From Lasiosphaeris hirsuta (taxonomy: Eukaryota; Ascomycota; Sordariomycetes; Sordariales; Lasiosphaeriaceae), in the NCBI GenBank assembly GCA_030549175.1, contig JAUKUA010000004.1, forward strand, positions 3,968,001 through 4,032,000: 64,000 nucleotides of DNA, given 5' to 3'. Shown here one piece after another: positions 45,123 through 56,489 of this stretch; the first letter of the stretch is position 1; the number at the start of each line of letters is the position of its first letter. The position numbers and the translations under genes were made by a program. A model generated the notes under the pieces. It was given only the letters and a program-made list of their open reading frames with translations. It had not been told where the DNA came from and did not search any database.

Positions 45123-47282
45123 TTACCTCATCCTGTTCAGCCACTCAGCATAAGCCCAGCGAATCCTGTCTAGTGCCCTCATTTGGACCTGGATCCCTTT
45201 GAGGTTTGCTAGTTCGTCGAGATCCTCAATAAACTCCTTCTCGACATCGCCGGGGAGCACCCCATGTGCCAGTCTTCGTAATACATGCACCTCGCAGACT
45301 AGCAGCCCGTGATCTTTGTACGATATCAAGTTGTTCTGCGTCGGTGTAGCTTCAGACAGAATCTTGTCGATCTTCCGTAACACCCGGACGCTACGTCGTG
45401 CCTTCCTGCCTCGCTGGTTGCCATCACGAGTCCAGAAAACGGTTTTTAGATATTGGAATATACCAATTGTTACTATAAAAAGTTAGTCCAAGCCGTAGGA
45501 AGGGTTGCTGAGAGTTGCCGAATGCAAAAGACTCACCAAGAACGCCGGGGGTCAGCCCAACAAACCCAAAAACCAACTCTTGGCTCTTTAGCAACGCATC
45601 AATACCGCTGATAGCAACCTCGAGGTCGACCTTTGTCTTTTGCACCTGAATAAGGAGCGATCGAACCAAGTCTCCAGTCACGGCGCCAACAAACGGACGC
45701 CTCAGGTCTCTCTCGTAGGCCTTAAGGACTGGTGTCACATCCCCCTCTCTTACCTTGGATCGGATCGCAGCGATCTGACTCTCTGTGATGGATGAGGTTC
45801 CAACCGCGATGTCGGGTTTATCCAAGGCAAAGTCCACTACCATCCGTTCCAAGCTATCCCTGTCAGCTTTGAGGCTGTCCCGGCTCATGATGGCAATTTC
45901 GCTGGTTGAATCATGTCGGATCGTGCCAACAATCTTGCGGACTGGTTCAACGACCCAGTTGAACCAAAAGTCGCGAGTGGTAGCACCGATATCACGAACC
46001 CAATTGATAATGTCATCCCGTCTGTTAACCAAGATGCGCAGAATCGTCGAGGATGATACGAGCAGTGCCAGAGCTGGGAGCCAGTATCTTATTAGCTTCG
46101 AGGGCCGTCCACTTTCGCTTGAGACCTTTGCCATGGAGTTCACATGGCCTGGAAGCCCTGCCTGAAGTATGTCGAGGATGCGGCGTGCGAGGATCGCCGG
46201 TCGCTCTCCTTCAACGGTATCCTCAGCGTGTATCGACAGTTCCGGATCCTCCTCAACACCCGCAAAGACCTTATCCTCGTACTCCGAGATCCCAACGTCG
46301 AGAAGATGCGTGTTTCGCAAAATCATATCCATCAGGGCAACGCTTCGTTCCAACAGGCCCTTCCACTCGTGGTCATTGTCTGACTCTTCCGTTGCGCCAA
46401 AGCTGAGTCCCTCCACCATAAGAATGCCTAGACCCGTTGCAGTCATCTCTCGAAGTTTCCGTAGGTGCGCCTGTTTTCGTCGAGCTTCAGATCGCCCGAC
46501 CCCAACGTGTGAGAAAACCCTGCGACGAAGGTCGGTGATAGACCGCTCGGCAATACTCTCTCTCACAATCGAGTAGAATTGGCGCCACTGTGTGGAGAGA
46601 TTGGGCTTCTGCAGTGCCGGTTCTTGTTCCTGATCTTCTGTATCGGCCCTGACTGATGCTTTCTGTCTTAGGCGCCGAAACCGGTAGAGACTCTCATGGT
46701 ATATATCTTGGGACCATATCCACATGCGCAATGGTGATGTTTGCACCGTATACAGGGTGCTGTTTGAGTACGAGCCCAGGACATCATCCCAATACCAGAT
46801 GTCGTCGCTGAGGGGGATAATTTGGTCAAGAAGGGTGCTTAAGAGCAACCCGTAGGTCTGAACAGTTGCCTTACCGACCAAAAGCCACTCAATTTCAGTC
46901 TCATACTGACTCTTCACCTCAAGCTGATCAAGTGGTCGTCGTCTGTCGCCGGCCAAGCCAGACTGCAAGAGCAACTTCTGAATCCGTGCCGACTGCAAAG
47001 GCGCACCGGACGTTGAGCTGGAGGTCAAGGACTTTACTATGCGCAAAAGCTCACTGACACGGGGCGAAGACAGCGCATTGGCAGCCGAGTAGGCCCCCGG
47101 GTCTTCAACATCATTGTCGGAACTAATGAGGGGCACCAGAGAGATGCGGTCAATCTGTGCGTCTAGGCGACGCACTTGGCTAGAAAATAAACGGCAATGT
47201 CAATAACGGTAATAAAAGGGCGAGAAAAGAAAAAAAAAGCGTTGAAACCCCGGAAGAATACTAACTCGGCCACAATCGACAT
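45123..47282 (-). CDS. NCA2: NCA2-like mitochondrial membrane protein (nuclear control of ATPase)
   Basis: Fungal mitochondrial protein required for correct expression of the mitochondrial ATP6/ATP8 transcripts in yeast. Three exons on the minus strand: 47266-47282 (17 nt, MSIVA plus two bases), 45537-47179 and 45123-45472, with introns of 86 and 64 nt; phases 2+1 and 1+2 match, giving 669 residues, close to the family's usual size. The conserved C-terminal NCA2 domain covers the hydrophobic segment YWLPALALLVSSSTILRIL, the next INWVRDIGATTRDFWFNWV, and the stretch NNLISYKDHGLLVCEVHVLR near the end. The middle part has helical, charged sequence. Identification rests on domain pattern and order; the short first exon is an inference supported by phase and by the ATG context. 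Confidence 0.88.
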
Positions 47283-48748
47283 GATGATGCTTCAAACGAG
47301 GTTAGGCGGGTTCCGGAGCTAAAAGCTGGGAGCTAACAGCTCTCGGGAGCAAGCAGGTATGTGGCCGTGAGCCCAGCCTTGTGAGACGGGGGGGGGGGCA
47401 AGCTTCGCCCGGAACGACGCGTAGAGGGTGGCGAGTTTGGGTGGGAGAGGTCAGGCCAGATCAGGTCATTCAATTGCGCCCGGATGGGAAGCTGGCCGAG
47501 AGGTAGCCGTGGATCAGCAGCGCTGCGGAAAGAGTTCTAGGGCCTGTGAGTTTTCGTTCAACGTTGCCGGGATGTTTGGATTTGTGGGTTATGGCCAGAG
47601 ATTTGGATAGAATGATGCCGGGGAATTTCGTAGGCGGGACCTCACGCCTAAGATGACGTCGAATAACACCAAGCCAGGGAAGCTGCTGCTCAGCCAAAGG
47701 GAGACCGAGAAGGGATAACTCAGTGCAAAGCTCGGTCTACGCCATGCCCAGTGCGCGAGTGGAAGGAGACTGCCAGTGTTTTGTTGCCAAGTTGGTCACG
47801 TCTCGATTCGACAACGCAGGGTGCTGTCCAAAAAAAAAAAAAAAAAACAGCCGTAGCCTGGAAGCTGCGCAATGATTTCATCGTCTCATAGGTTCACCTC
47901 AAGCTTCTGCCTATATGCATGGACTAGCCAACTTGGCCCAATGAAGTAAGTATACGCTAGCCAGTTATACCGTATAACAACGTATCAGGTACTTCGGCTC
48001 GTACCCCATGCCGCTCGTTGCGATCGTTATGATCCTCGCCGACATGAAACAAGCCTGGGGACAGACTTCGCCATTCGCGCCTTATTGTGCCATTAAAAAA
48101 GTTGCAGGATGTAAGAACTATTTGGAGCGGCAGTGGAATAAAACGCAAAGAATGCAAAGTAAACTAATCAAACACGTCAGGCCATGTGTTCGGGCTTGTG
48201 ACTCGACCCAAGTGACAAAGGGACCATGAAGAGGACCGTAAGATGTTTATCGTATTCGGGATCCTTGTATCGGTTTTTGGTGGTCTTGGCAGGTCCCAAG
48301 GGCCGCCGGGAAGGATGGCGGATGCAGATGGCAGTGATTTCCGAACGGGCTCGTTCGATGGTTGAAACAGCTGGCCAATAGGCGATCAATTGGCGGGGAA
48401 TGTGGGCCGCACTGGAGCCCGGAAGACGGAAAGGGGTTTTTGGTTCTGGTTCGATTTCTGGTGTCACTTTTGCCTGCTCCGTTATCCATTGGTTGAATTG
48501 GAGGCTGCCATCTTTCTCATAAGAAAAATCCATCCCATCCCAGGCCTGCTCCAGTTCGCCCTTCTCACCCATCGATCGCGACTGGCATTGCCCCGGAGAA
48601 ACGCATTCCTCACTCCCCATTCTCCTGGCGGCAACTTCGTCGCCCTTTTCCCTCGGGGTCTTTTCTTCCTTCGGTGGTGTTATCATTTACCTTTCTTAAC
48701 CTCCCCATCTCCACCATCGCTTCTTTGCGCCGCCTTATCGTGCCCGTC
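47283..48748. promoter_or_regulatory. Divergent promoter region, NCA2 / ERG25
   Basis: 1.47 kb between divergent start codons. It contains a G run near 47390 and an 18-base A run at 47830-47847, and pyrimidine-rich DNA from about 48590 to 48730, directly before the ERG25 start, typical of a strong fungal promoter. No sterol-response element could be identified with confidence. Confidence 0.45.
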
Positions 48749-49859
48749 ATGGCCAGCGCCGTAATGTACGTGCCCCAGAACGCTGGCTATAGCGAGTCGT
48801 CGCCGTTAAAGCTGACTCGGGTTGCCTAGGAACGCGACTTTTAGTAGTACGAACTCTACGAACACCCTCTTCGACGTCTTTCAGGAGGTCTCCTCGTACA
48901 ATGTCCAGCTCAACATTGCCGAACGCCTATGGGCTGTATGCGCATCCCGCCCCCCTCTCATACAACATAAGCAACAAACGAGATCCTAACTCCAGAAAAT
49001 AGTCTTGGTATCTCTGGATGCAGAATGATGTTCTGGCGACAGGAATTATGAGCTTCGTCATGCATGAGATCGTATACTTCGGGCGGTCAATCCCCTGGAT
49101 GATTGTCGACACTATCCCCTACTTCAACAAATACAAGCTACAAAACGTCAGTGGCAAATCTCGTTGCAGCGCACACCTGACACGGCGTTGCTAACATCCT
49201 CATAGCAAAAACTACCTTCGTGGAAGGAGCAGTGGGAATGCGCCGCTCTCGTCTTGTTGAGCCACTGCACCGTCGAGCTCCCCCAGATTTGGTTGTTCCA
49301 CCCCGTCGCCGCCTACTTCGGCATGGACTACGGCGTTCCCTTCCCGAGCATCTGGACGATGGCCATGCAGATCTCCATCTTCTTCATTTTTGAGGATGCT
49401 TGGCATTACTGGTTCCACCGCGCGCTACACTACGGCCCTCTCTACAAGAACATCCACAAGCTGCATCACACCTACAGCGCACCCTTCGGTCTCGCTGCCG
49501 AGTATGCCTCCCCGATCGAGGCCATGCTTTTGGGCTTCGGCATTGTCGGGTCCCCTATTATCTGGGTCTCGGTGTTTGGCGACTTACACCTGTTGACCAT
49601 GTACGTGTGGATCATCCTCCGCCTCTTCCAAGCTATCGATGCCCACAGCGGCTACGACTTCCCCTGGAGCTTGAGGCACATCGTTCCCTTCTGGGCTGGC
49701 GCAGACCACCACGATCTTCACCACGAGAAGTTCATTGGCAATTACGCCTCTAGCTTCCGCTGGTGGGACTACTGCCTCGACACTGAGGCCGGTCTCGAGG
49801 CGACCAAGGCGCGCCGGGAGAGGAAGCTGGCGCAGATCAAGGGCAAGAAGGCCCAGTAA
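48749..49859 (+). CDS. ERG25: C-4 methylsterol oxidase
   Basis: Non-haem di-iron oxygenase of the ER membrane that starts removal of the two C-4 methyl groups of sterol precursors in ergosterol synthesis. Four exons: 48749-48765 (17 nt), 48830-48935, 49003-49146 and 49206-49859, introns 64, 67 and 59 nt, phases matching, 306 residues. The first exon ends AT and joins G of exon 2 to make a second Met (MASAVM). Iron ligands are in three histidine boxes: HRALH, HKLHH and HHDLHH. Hydrophobic segments include [18 protein letters not shown] and the MQISIFFIF region before the first box. The short C-terminus is basic ([17 protein letters not shown]), consistent with an ER retrieval signal. Fungi often carry two copies; only one is in this window. 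Confidence 0.94.
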
Positions 49860-50339
49860 ATGGTTTGGAGTCTTTTGCAGGGGCAAAGACGCATCCTGGC
49901 CATTTCCTTGATCAAGTGGACTCGTAGCCATGGCCCTCGTGACCCTTGCAGGTTCTGCGATGGGATCGGGCAGCACAGCAACGTTTCGCGTCAGACGATG
50001 CGGCGGCTGTCATGTGTGGATGGTGAATGGAGGACAAACCGAGACCCTGAGAAGCTGGGCCGGACTACCTCACGACGTTGAACAGGAGCGCACCAAAGAA
50101 AGGCGTTGGCGGTATATGATCTTCGTTAATTCTTGTACAAATACACACTTCAATAAATGATTTTAATACAACAAATTTATCTCTCACAGCATCATAATGG
50201 CCCTATCCTTCCGCTGTTTCCCCAAAAGCTTTCAAAATTATCCGAGAAGTCTCGAGACAACCTCGAAGAGGTCTTGGAGTACCCCCTGTCAGGACTTCTA
50301 CATGCGCCGTTGTAGAAGACTAAGTGGGAGTCGTGGTGG
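49860..50339. other. Convergent intergenic region, ERG25 / PCD-like gene
   Basis: 480 bp between two 3' ends. AT-rich near 50150-50180 with AATAAA-like sequence at about 50153, probably polyadenylation signals. Confidence 0.5.
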
Positions 50340-51591
50340 CTACCTCAGTTCAGTCGGACCCTCGGTGGGCGTTTCAGTAAGATTGTCCGCAGAATTTTCA
50401 CCGAGAGTCTCAGTTGGAGTATCCGTGGGAGCCGCAGAAACCGTATCGGCAGCCTCTTTTTGCTTTCGCGTCATAAGCGGTCGGCCATACGTCTGGAGTT
50501 TCCCCGAAGTGAACTTGGCTGGAGTCAACCCTTCTCCGCAAATCGCGGCAAATCTATTACACTCCGTGGCCAACTTGATATCTAGGAAAGTGAGCCCCTT
50601 TGCGCTGTGCGTCGTCGACCGTACAGTTACTGTATTGTAGCGCTGCGGGGAGTACAGAGTCAGTAGGTGTGGTGGCGAGTGATGAGTGATGTGAAGGAGA
50701 AGACGTTGTGATCTATAGAGACCACTGATAACCGCGCTTGCGGCGCAAGGGGTGTGTGTGTGTGACAACCCAGATGTCACTATATTATATCTGGTGAGGA
50801 ATGGGGCCCGGCTTACATTCGTCCATGTCGGGTGGTGGTTTATGCTTTTGCAAAAGATAGCTACACCAGTCATAAAATCCTCATAGGCAGGATGTCAGCG
50901 GGTTACCTATCAACAGTGCGGCAGGGTGCAGAATATCTGTTGCCTGATGGATAAAGGGTAGAGAAACGTTGAAACAGCTCCATGTGGTTGGGGATTGGCC
51001 AAACAATTCATCAGGATTCACCCTCAACAGAGTTAAATCCATGCCGTTCACCGGATTCGATCCAGCTGCATTGTTTGATGAGGTGACCACGCCATTGTCA
51101 TCTAAAATGCAGCAAAAATGGATGGTATCACCGCTGAACTGTGCCACGGTTTGGCGGGTGCCAAGGGAGTAGATGCAGTATGGAATAGAAACCTAACCTA
51201 CCCACGCCTTTTCAAAGCTGGGAAATGTGAACGTCCGCTCCAGCGATGATATCCCGAGATGTTCACCAAGCCACCAGCGGCCACCATTCTCCACCAGAAG
51301 TGGTCTGACCACCTTGCTCTGGGGAGTGAGCGGCTTTCTGGGAGTGTCCTTAGAGGAGTTGGCTTTGGCCAGCTTAGGCAAATGAAAGAAAAGGGGCCTT
51401 GTTTCTGGCAACGATCCGTTTTCTGGAAGGGGCTCGTTTTCTGGAAGGGACCCTTTTTCAACGCTATAGTTTCGAAATTGAAAATGTGCGCCTTTCGGCA
51501 CGATCCCACCGCTGAGATTCAGCTGATATAGTCGTCGTGAGAGCCCGGAGATGCCAGGAAAGGCACGGCGCGTTACCAGTGGGGGCATCAT
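50340..51591 (-). CDS. Pterin-4a-carbinolamine dehydratase-like protein, probably mitochondrial
   Basis: PCD enzymes dehydrate 4a-hydroxytetrahydropterin to recycle the cofactor. Three exons on the minus strand: 51202-51591, 50817-50879 (63 nt) and 50340-50642, with introns of 322 and 174 nt, GT-AG and all in phase 0; 251 residues. The PCD core is spread over the exons: GGRWWLGEHLGISSLERTFTF and FEKAW, then DFMTGVAIFCKSINHHPTWTN with the active-site pair HHP, then RYNTVTVRSTTH, which supplies the late histidine. The N-terminus MMPPLVTRRAFPGISGLSRR is Arg-rich and looks like a mitochondrial presequence. A short repeated linker (LPEN/LPET units) lies between it and the core, and the C-terminus is Thr/Glu-rich. 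Both introns are long for this genome, so the model needs RNA support; the core assignment is solid. Confidence 0.75.
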
Positions 51592-51879
51592 CCTGGATGC
51601 TAGAGTTGTCGTTTGTTGGACTTTACCTTCTGCCGAAGAACGTGGACGCCGACTCGGAGTTTCATTAAGATAACCCCATTTCATTTGGTTGGGGTTGCTA
51701 TCGGGAGAACCAGAGCCAAGTATGTGCTAGGCCCGTGGGGCGCTGGCGAGCTCGGACCTTCAAACTCTTGAACATGCAGCCCTGCACTAAGAAACTTATC
51801 AATGCTTGGAAAGGAAGTCAACTCGAAGTGGATAGACTTTGAACGCTCAGAATCTGGAAACATCAGGGAGGTAAATGCC

Positions 51880-52980
51880 TAGCCCAGTTCAAATATTTGA
51901 CTAAGAGACACACATGGAATTAATTTTGGGTAAGGTGAGACGGGAACTCTCGCACCGGTACCTGGAGCTCTGCACCTTGCACAGCCCACGTCCACAGCCT
52001 TATCTCGACTGCCAGTGCCCTGCAATGCTGGCCATAATACGCAATATTTCCTAGGAAGTGATTGGCTGACACGTTCATGGGGATTCCAGGGACGATGGCA
52101 CAGCACATATCCACCAGGGGGCCAGGGCATCACGTCCAGCTTGTGGGAGAACTCTTACCGTGCCTTCTTGCCCAGCATCAACCGCAGTCTCGCCCGCAAA
52201 CTGCAGGTCAATAGCTAGAAGAAAAACGACGTATTGGCCGTCAAAAGCACGAGTGTAACAAAACATCAGATTACCATCAACTGAAAGTTGGGGTTCGAGA
52301 AGTGGCATTTGACCTAGGTCCGAGAGACGAACGGCAACGCTCCGATTTAGACCACAACTGCGAACGAGGCTTCAAGTACCAGTATAGGTATGATGCTGAG
52401 CAGCTGTCAGTCGTTCTTCCGCGGATTTTATTGTGGGTTTCTCAGGAGCTGACGGTTTAGCCAGGACTGCCATGGTTACATTCCATTCATCCAAGTTCCT
52501 AGGCCGCTGTATCATTTGGGGGTTCGAAGCCAAGAATCTGAGAGCCACTAGGAATGACCAGCCTCTAATATAGGTTGACGCAAGAGGCAGTTCGTACTCC
52601 TAGCGCACGTAGCCTTCCTCCCTGTGTGTATTTCTCAACGTGGTCTTCGTCAGGGCACGAGCTTTCGCGCCAGAGGCTCGCTTTTCCAGCAGGTCCAGCG
52701 AGTTACAGGTGCCGTTGCCTTTGGTATTCTGACACATGCTGACTCCGATGACAAAGCACGAAGCATGCCGACTTTGTGTGGCCCCAAGTCGTCCACCTCA
52801 TGTACGATACCGCCCGACAAATCTGTACAGGACACGGCAGCATTTCGCCGCGTCTCCTGCCCCCCTGAGTGGCTTAGCCGTATCATAGTCATCCAACTTC
52901 GATCCACCGCCCACGAATAGCGTCACGCCGCTATGTTGATGATGGGGTGGAGCCGCAGAGACGCCTAGCCCCCCCCGCTG
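51880..52980 (-). pseudogene. Probable decayed protein gene, family not recognised
   Basis: One minus-strand frame (codons starting at coordinates divisible by 3) reads as protein-like sequence over about 1 kb, for example EYELPLASTYIRGWSF, NLDEWNVTMAVLAKP and RLSDLGQMPLLEP followed by FDGQYVVFLLAIDL. It is interrupted by stops at about 52800 (TGA), 52583 (TAG) and 52369 (TGA). Near 52152 a good donor (GTAAGA) occurs, with a plausible acceptor near 52054 that continues the frame as EILRIMASIAGHW to a TAA. All the stops can come from Arg or Gln codons by C to T change. Other frames are also partly open, so the call is tentative and no function is proposed. Confidence 0.4.
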
Positions 52981-55900
52981 AGCGTGTGTGGGCTGCTGTC
53001 CGTCGGACGATCTACCGGGCCGCTACGGGGTCCCTACGGCCACCAAGATCTGCCCTGCATGCCATGGTCAGCATGAAATTTCGTGAATAACAGCCTCTGA
53101 AAGGTCGCACAGGCAGTGGCGAGATCATATGATGCTTCGACCATATGTTACTCTAGATTGGGGTTGCGAAGAGCTGATCCATCGGCTGGTCTTCTAGTAT
53201 GGCCGACTGGCAGCCATACCGTCATTTCCAAGTAGGCCTCTATAGATTTCCTGAGGCTTTGTGTCGCGATGGTGATGTTAGTGGGCATGATGCCAAATAA
53301 TAGGAGTTTTGCGGAATTCGGTAAGCCAGCTGGGAAAAGCCTTCTAAAAACACAAAAATGCCTTCCGAAACATCAGAATGCCGGGTTCTATGCTAGAAAG
53401 TTCCTTTTAGGGCTTCGATATCTCTACATGAGTGACATGCGCCATCAAACCAACTAGGGTTAGAGTGTACATACCTCTTTGCGTCAGCACATCTTCTCAT
53501 ACAGTGCTCCCTCAAATGTACTGATTAGGCGGCGGGGTGGCTGATGGCCTTTTTCCATTTTATTTTATCAAGGGACCTTGCCTGTTCAAAGATGATGCCC
53601 AATGATTTCCCGTCCAGGAATAAGGGTTCCTTTTGAGAAGATGGAAAGGCGTTCAAACCTGTAAGCTTCGTTAGGGAAGTCGGAAGACCTCGTTGTACTA
53701 AAGCTCGAGGTGGGCATATGTTTTATTTTCTTATCTTTCCGATCCCCACGGTTCACTCACCTCATCCTCAACCAATCCGCTAAAAAGCTTCAAGCCATTG
53801 GCACCGGGGCTGTTCAGTAGAGTATGTATCGACTAGTGGGGTTTGAAACGGATATTTCTTTGGAACACAGACCCGCTTCAAGTCAATGAGCGACAGGCAC
53901 TTGGTTACATTTCGCTGATAGAGGCCGCTACCGTATGGTAGTGTGCCATTTTGGGTGTTTGGTTTGTCGGGGCCAGAACCGAGAGAGCTGTGGCTATCAT
54001 GGGCGACCCCCGCGTCCTGAGTGCTTCTAGATCCAACGCCCAGGGCCGAAGAAGTTCAACTCGGCACCTTCTGTAAGTGGAAAGCTAGGCCTGGGGAAGT
54101 TGGATGCCGAGGAGCCATCTAGGAAAATACGCCCATTCCTGTATATTGCTTACGCAGACTGATCGTTGAACCGATGTGGCTATCTTTCACCAATCAGAAT
54201 ATTGACGCAGTCGATTTTGGAACGGTGTGTCAATTTGACTGTTCCATCGTCGGCCTCAAATCCTCCCTTTTTTGGGTTTTTCTTTGTTTTTCTTCTTTTT
54301 TTTCCTTTTTTTTAATCACGTCAACGGGTGGCGTAAGGAGGTATCTTTCAGGGCTCGAGAGAGCGAATTTGAGAGGGGTACGATGTTGGTTGAGGCGGCC
54401 GCTCCTGTTCGGGGTTGCATATATCTACACTTTTACTTCCCACGGTAGTAACACCTGAAGGGCGGGGCGGAGGGCGGATGGATCCGGGGTGGTGTAATGG
54501 GTCGACGGGTCAAGTCCGAGAATGTGCTGTAATATCGAGAGACTTGGATAGCCTAAAGCAGAAGACGAAGACGAGGGCAGGGCGTTACGAGTACAGCGTT
54601 CTGGCTAGAGTTACACCGCAGCGCCGCTAGGTACCAGTCCCACGATGCGATAACTCGACATAGATGCAGGATATGATCGAGTGCCGTGGCATCGGGCTTC
54701 TGTCCCAAGGCGGGAATTGTGCTGGATTAGGTGGTCGCTCAGGATATAGCAACTTACATCAGCTCCATCAACCGCCATTTGAGCTGCCTTGCAGCACCGT
54801 AGGCTTTAAGTCGACACACAGCGTATGTAAGCGGGCGATGGACGTAAGAAGACAGCGACCACGTCGTAATCGTCATGTTCCGAATGCAGCCACGCAAGAC
54901 AGACAGCGAGGGCCAGCAATCGTCGATGGATAGCTCCAGCTCCAGCTCCATCCAACTATACCAGGGACTTCGGGACTTACACTGCTGTTCGGGGCTGCTC
55001 GATAGACCCGGAGACCGAGCGGATTACGTACGACAGCCTCTGGGCACTCGTCCCATGCTGCATCGAAACCCGGCAACAGGACAACCATGAATGAAGTAGG
55101 AGCCATTAGTTAACGGATTACAAATCGACTCCCGAATCCGAATCCGAGGTCCGTTTTCGTCGGCCACGTGATGTATGCTGTGCTCCTCTGAGCCGACTTC
55201 AGACGAGGATGAAGACGATACGGACAGCAAATGGAGATTGCGTTGCACGCCGCAGCGTCCGAGGGAGAGCTGGGTCCAGGTATGGCTAACTGGAAGTTGG
55301 GATGTGCGCGGCCTGCTATTGCAAAAGGAGAACGTTAGCCGACGAAGTTTTTGGACGCCGAACACACACTTTAATCACTGACAAACTAAATATCCATGAC
55401 GGGGAGGCTGCCCGCACTGTTCAACCACGGATTGCAAAGGAGGGCGGTTTCGTTCCGTCGTTGAAGTTTGTGCAATCAACAGACGGCAATCACTGCCAAC
55501 CAGTCCATGGCACCTGCCTAGCGATGTGATGGAATGAGCCGAGCAGGCGCAAAAAGGTACGCAGGTACCTTCGTACCCAAGGACCCGAGCCTGGCAGTTC
55601 TGGCGAGAGCTGGAATGGCTGGGTCCCCGGAGAAAAAACTCTCGCCCAGATAATTCCGCCGCCCCGCGTCCCGTCCGACCATTGCCATCACGCAAGATTT
55701 CCTCTTGAAACTCAGACTCGATGCTGACAAAGCACCCGATACCTGACAAAGAAGCCCCGACAAAACACCTTGGCGCGAACGAGCCTGGGCCCCACGGTTG
55801 CGATCCCGACGGCCAATTTGGGTATGCTTGGATCTCAGAGAGGGTCTCTCGAGGTGAGTGAGGCGTCCAGGTTGTCAGGTTGTCCTCGGTCCCTTGGGGC

Positions 55901-56489
55901 CGACCGTTCCTCTCCATTGCCACATTGGCCCAAGCCCGACCTGCAGGTTTCCCCAATGCACCAAGGTCTCGAGCTTGCTATTTCCGAGCTATCCCGCATC
56001 CTCAACCCACACCACACCTTGTATTTTTTGCTGAGTCAACTTCGCGAACCCAGCCAACATTGTGTTATACAACAGATTCCGGGCCTCGCGCTGTTCAGTC
56101 AACGCTGCGCACACTGCAGAGAAGCACCTCTCCAGCTCCCCCAGCACGCGTCTATCGCATTGCGTCTCCTGCTTTCAGTCGCACGAATTGCTGCCTTTTG
56201 CTCATCGCTATTTGCAGGTCAGTCTTTTCTGGATTGGATGGGCAGATAGATTGCCAGACGGGCGGGCCATGTTCAGCCATCTACAATGAAGCACAAAGCT
56301 AACCCCGGCGGGCTCACAAGGCTGGCAAGTGAAGTGTCACCAGCAGCGCTTGTCCTGTCGTTGAAGTCACAAGTTGAAGTGCTGTTTGATTCCCGCGATC
56401 GTCTGGGTGGGCTGCAGCAACCCAAGTCCGGCTCAACTTGAACCGCCGCGCGCCTTCTCTCTGCTGAGTCAGGACGGCGTCGCAGAAAC
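52981..56489. other. 3.5-kb gene-free region upstream of kapC
   Basis: No gene supported. It includes a T-rich tract at about 54268-54316 and Ser-codon-like TCCAGC repeats near 54931-54947. From about 55800 the + strand becomes C/T-rich, typical of a long promoter/leader before a fungal transcription-factor gene. Minus frame 55375-55956 is open for 193 codons but shows no family features. Confidence 0.45.

Noticed and set aside
47830..47847. 18-base A run between NCA2 and ERG25 considered as a retroposon tail
   Set aside because: No upstream retroposed sequence or target-site duplication is recognisable; treated as promoter poly(dA:dT).
51043..51060. GGATTCGATCC-like sequence resembling a tRNA box B
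   Set aside because: No matching box A or acceptor stem at the right distance, and it lies inside the intron of the PCD-like gene.
55375..55956. 193-codon minus frame upstream of kapC
   Set aside because: Composition and lack of family features suggest a shadow of GC-biased DNA; it overlaps + frames of similar quality.
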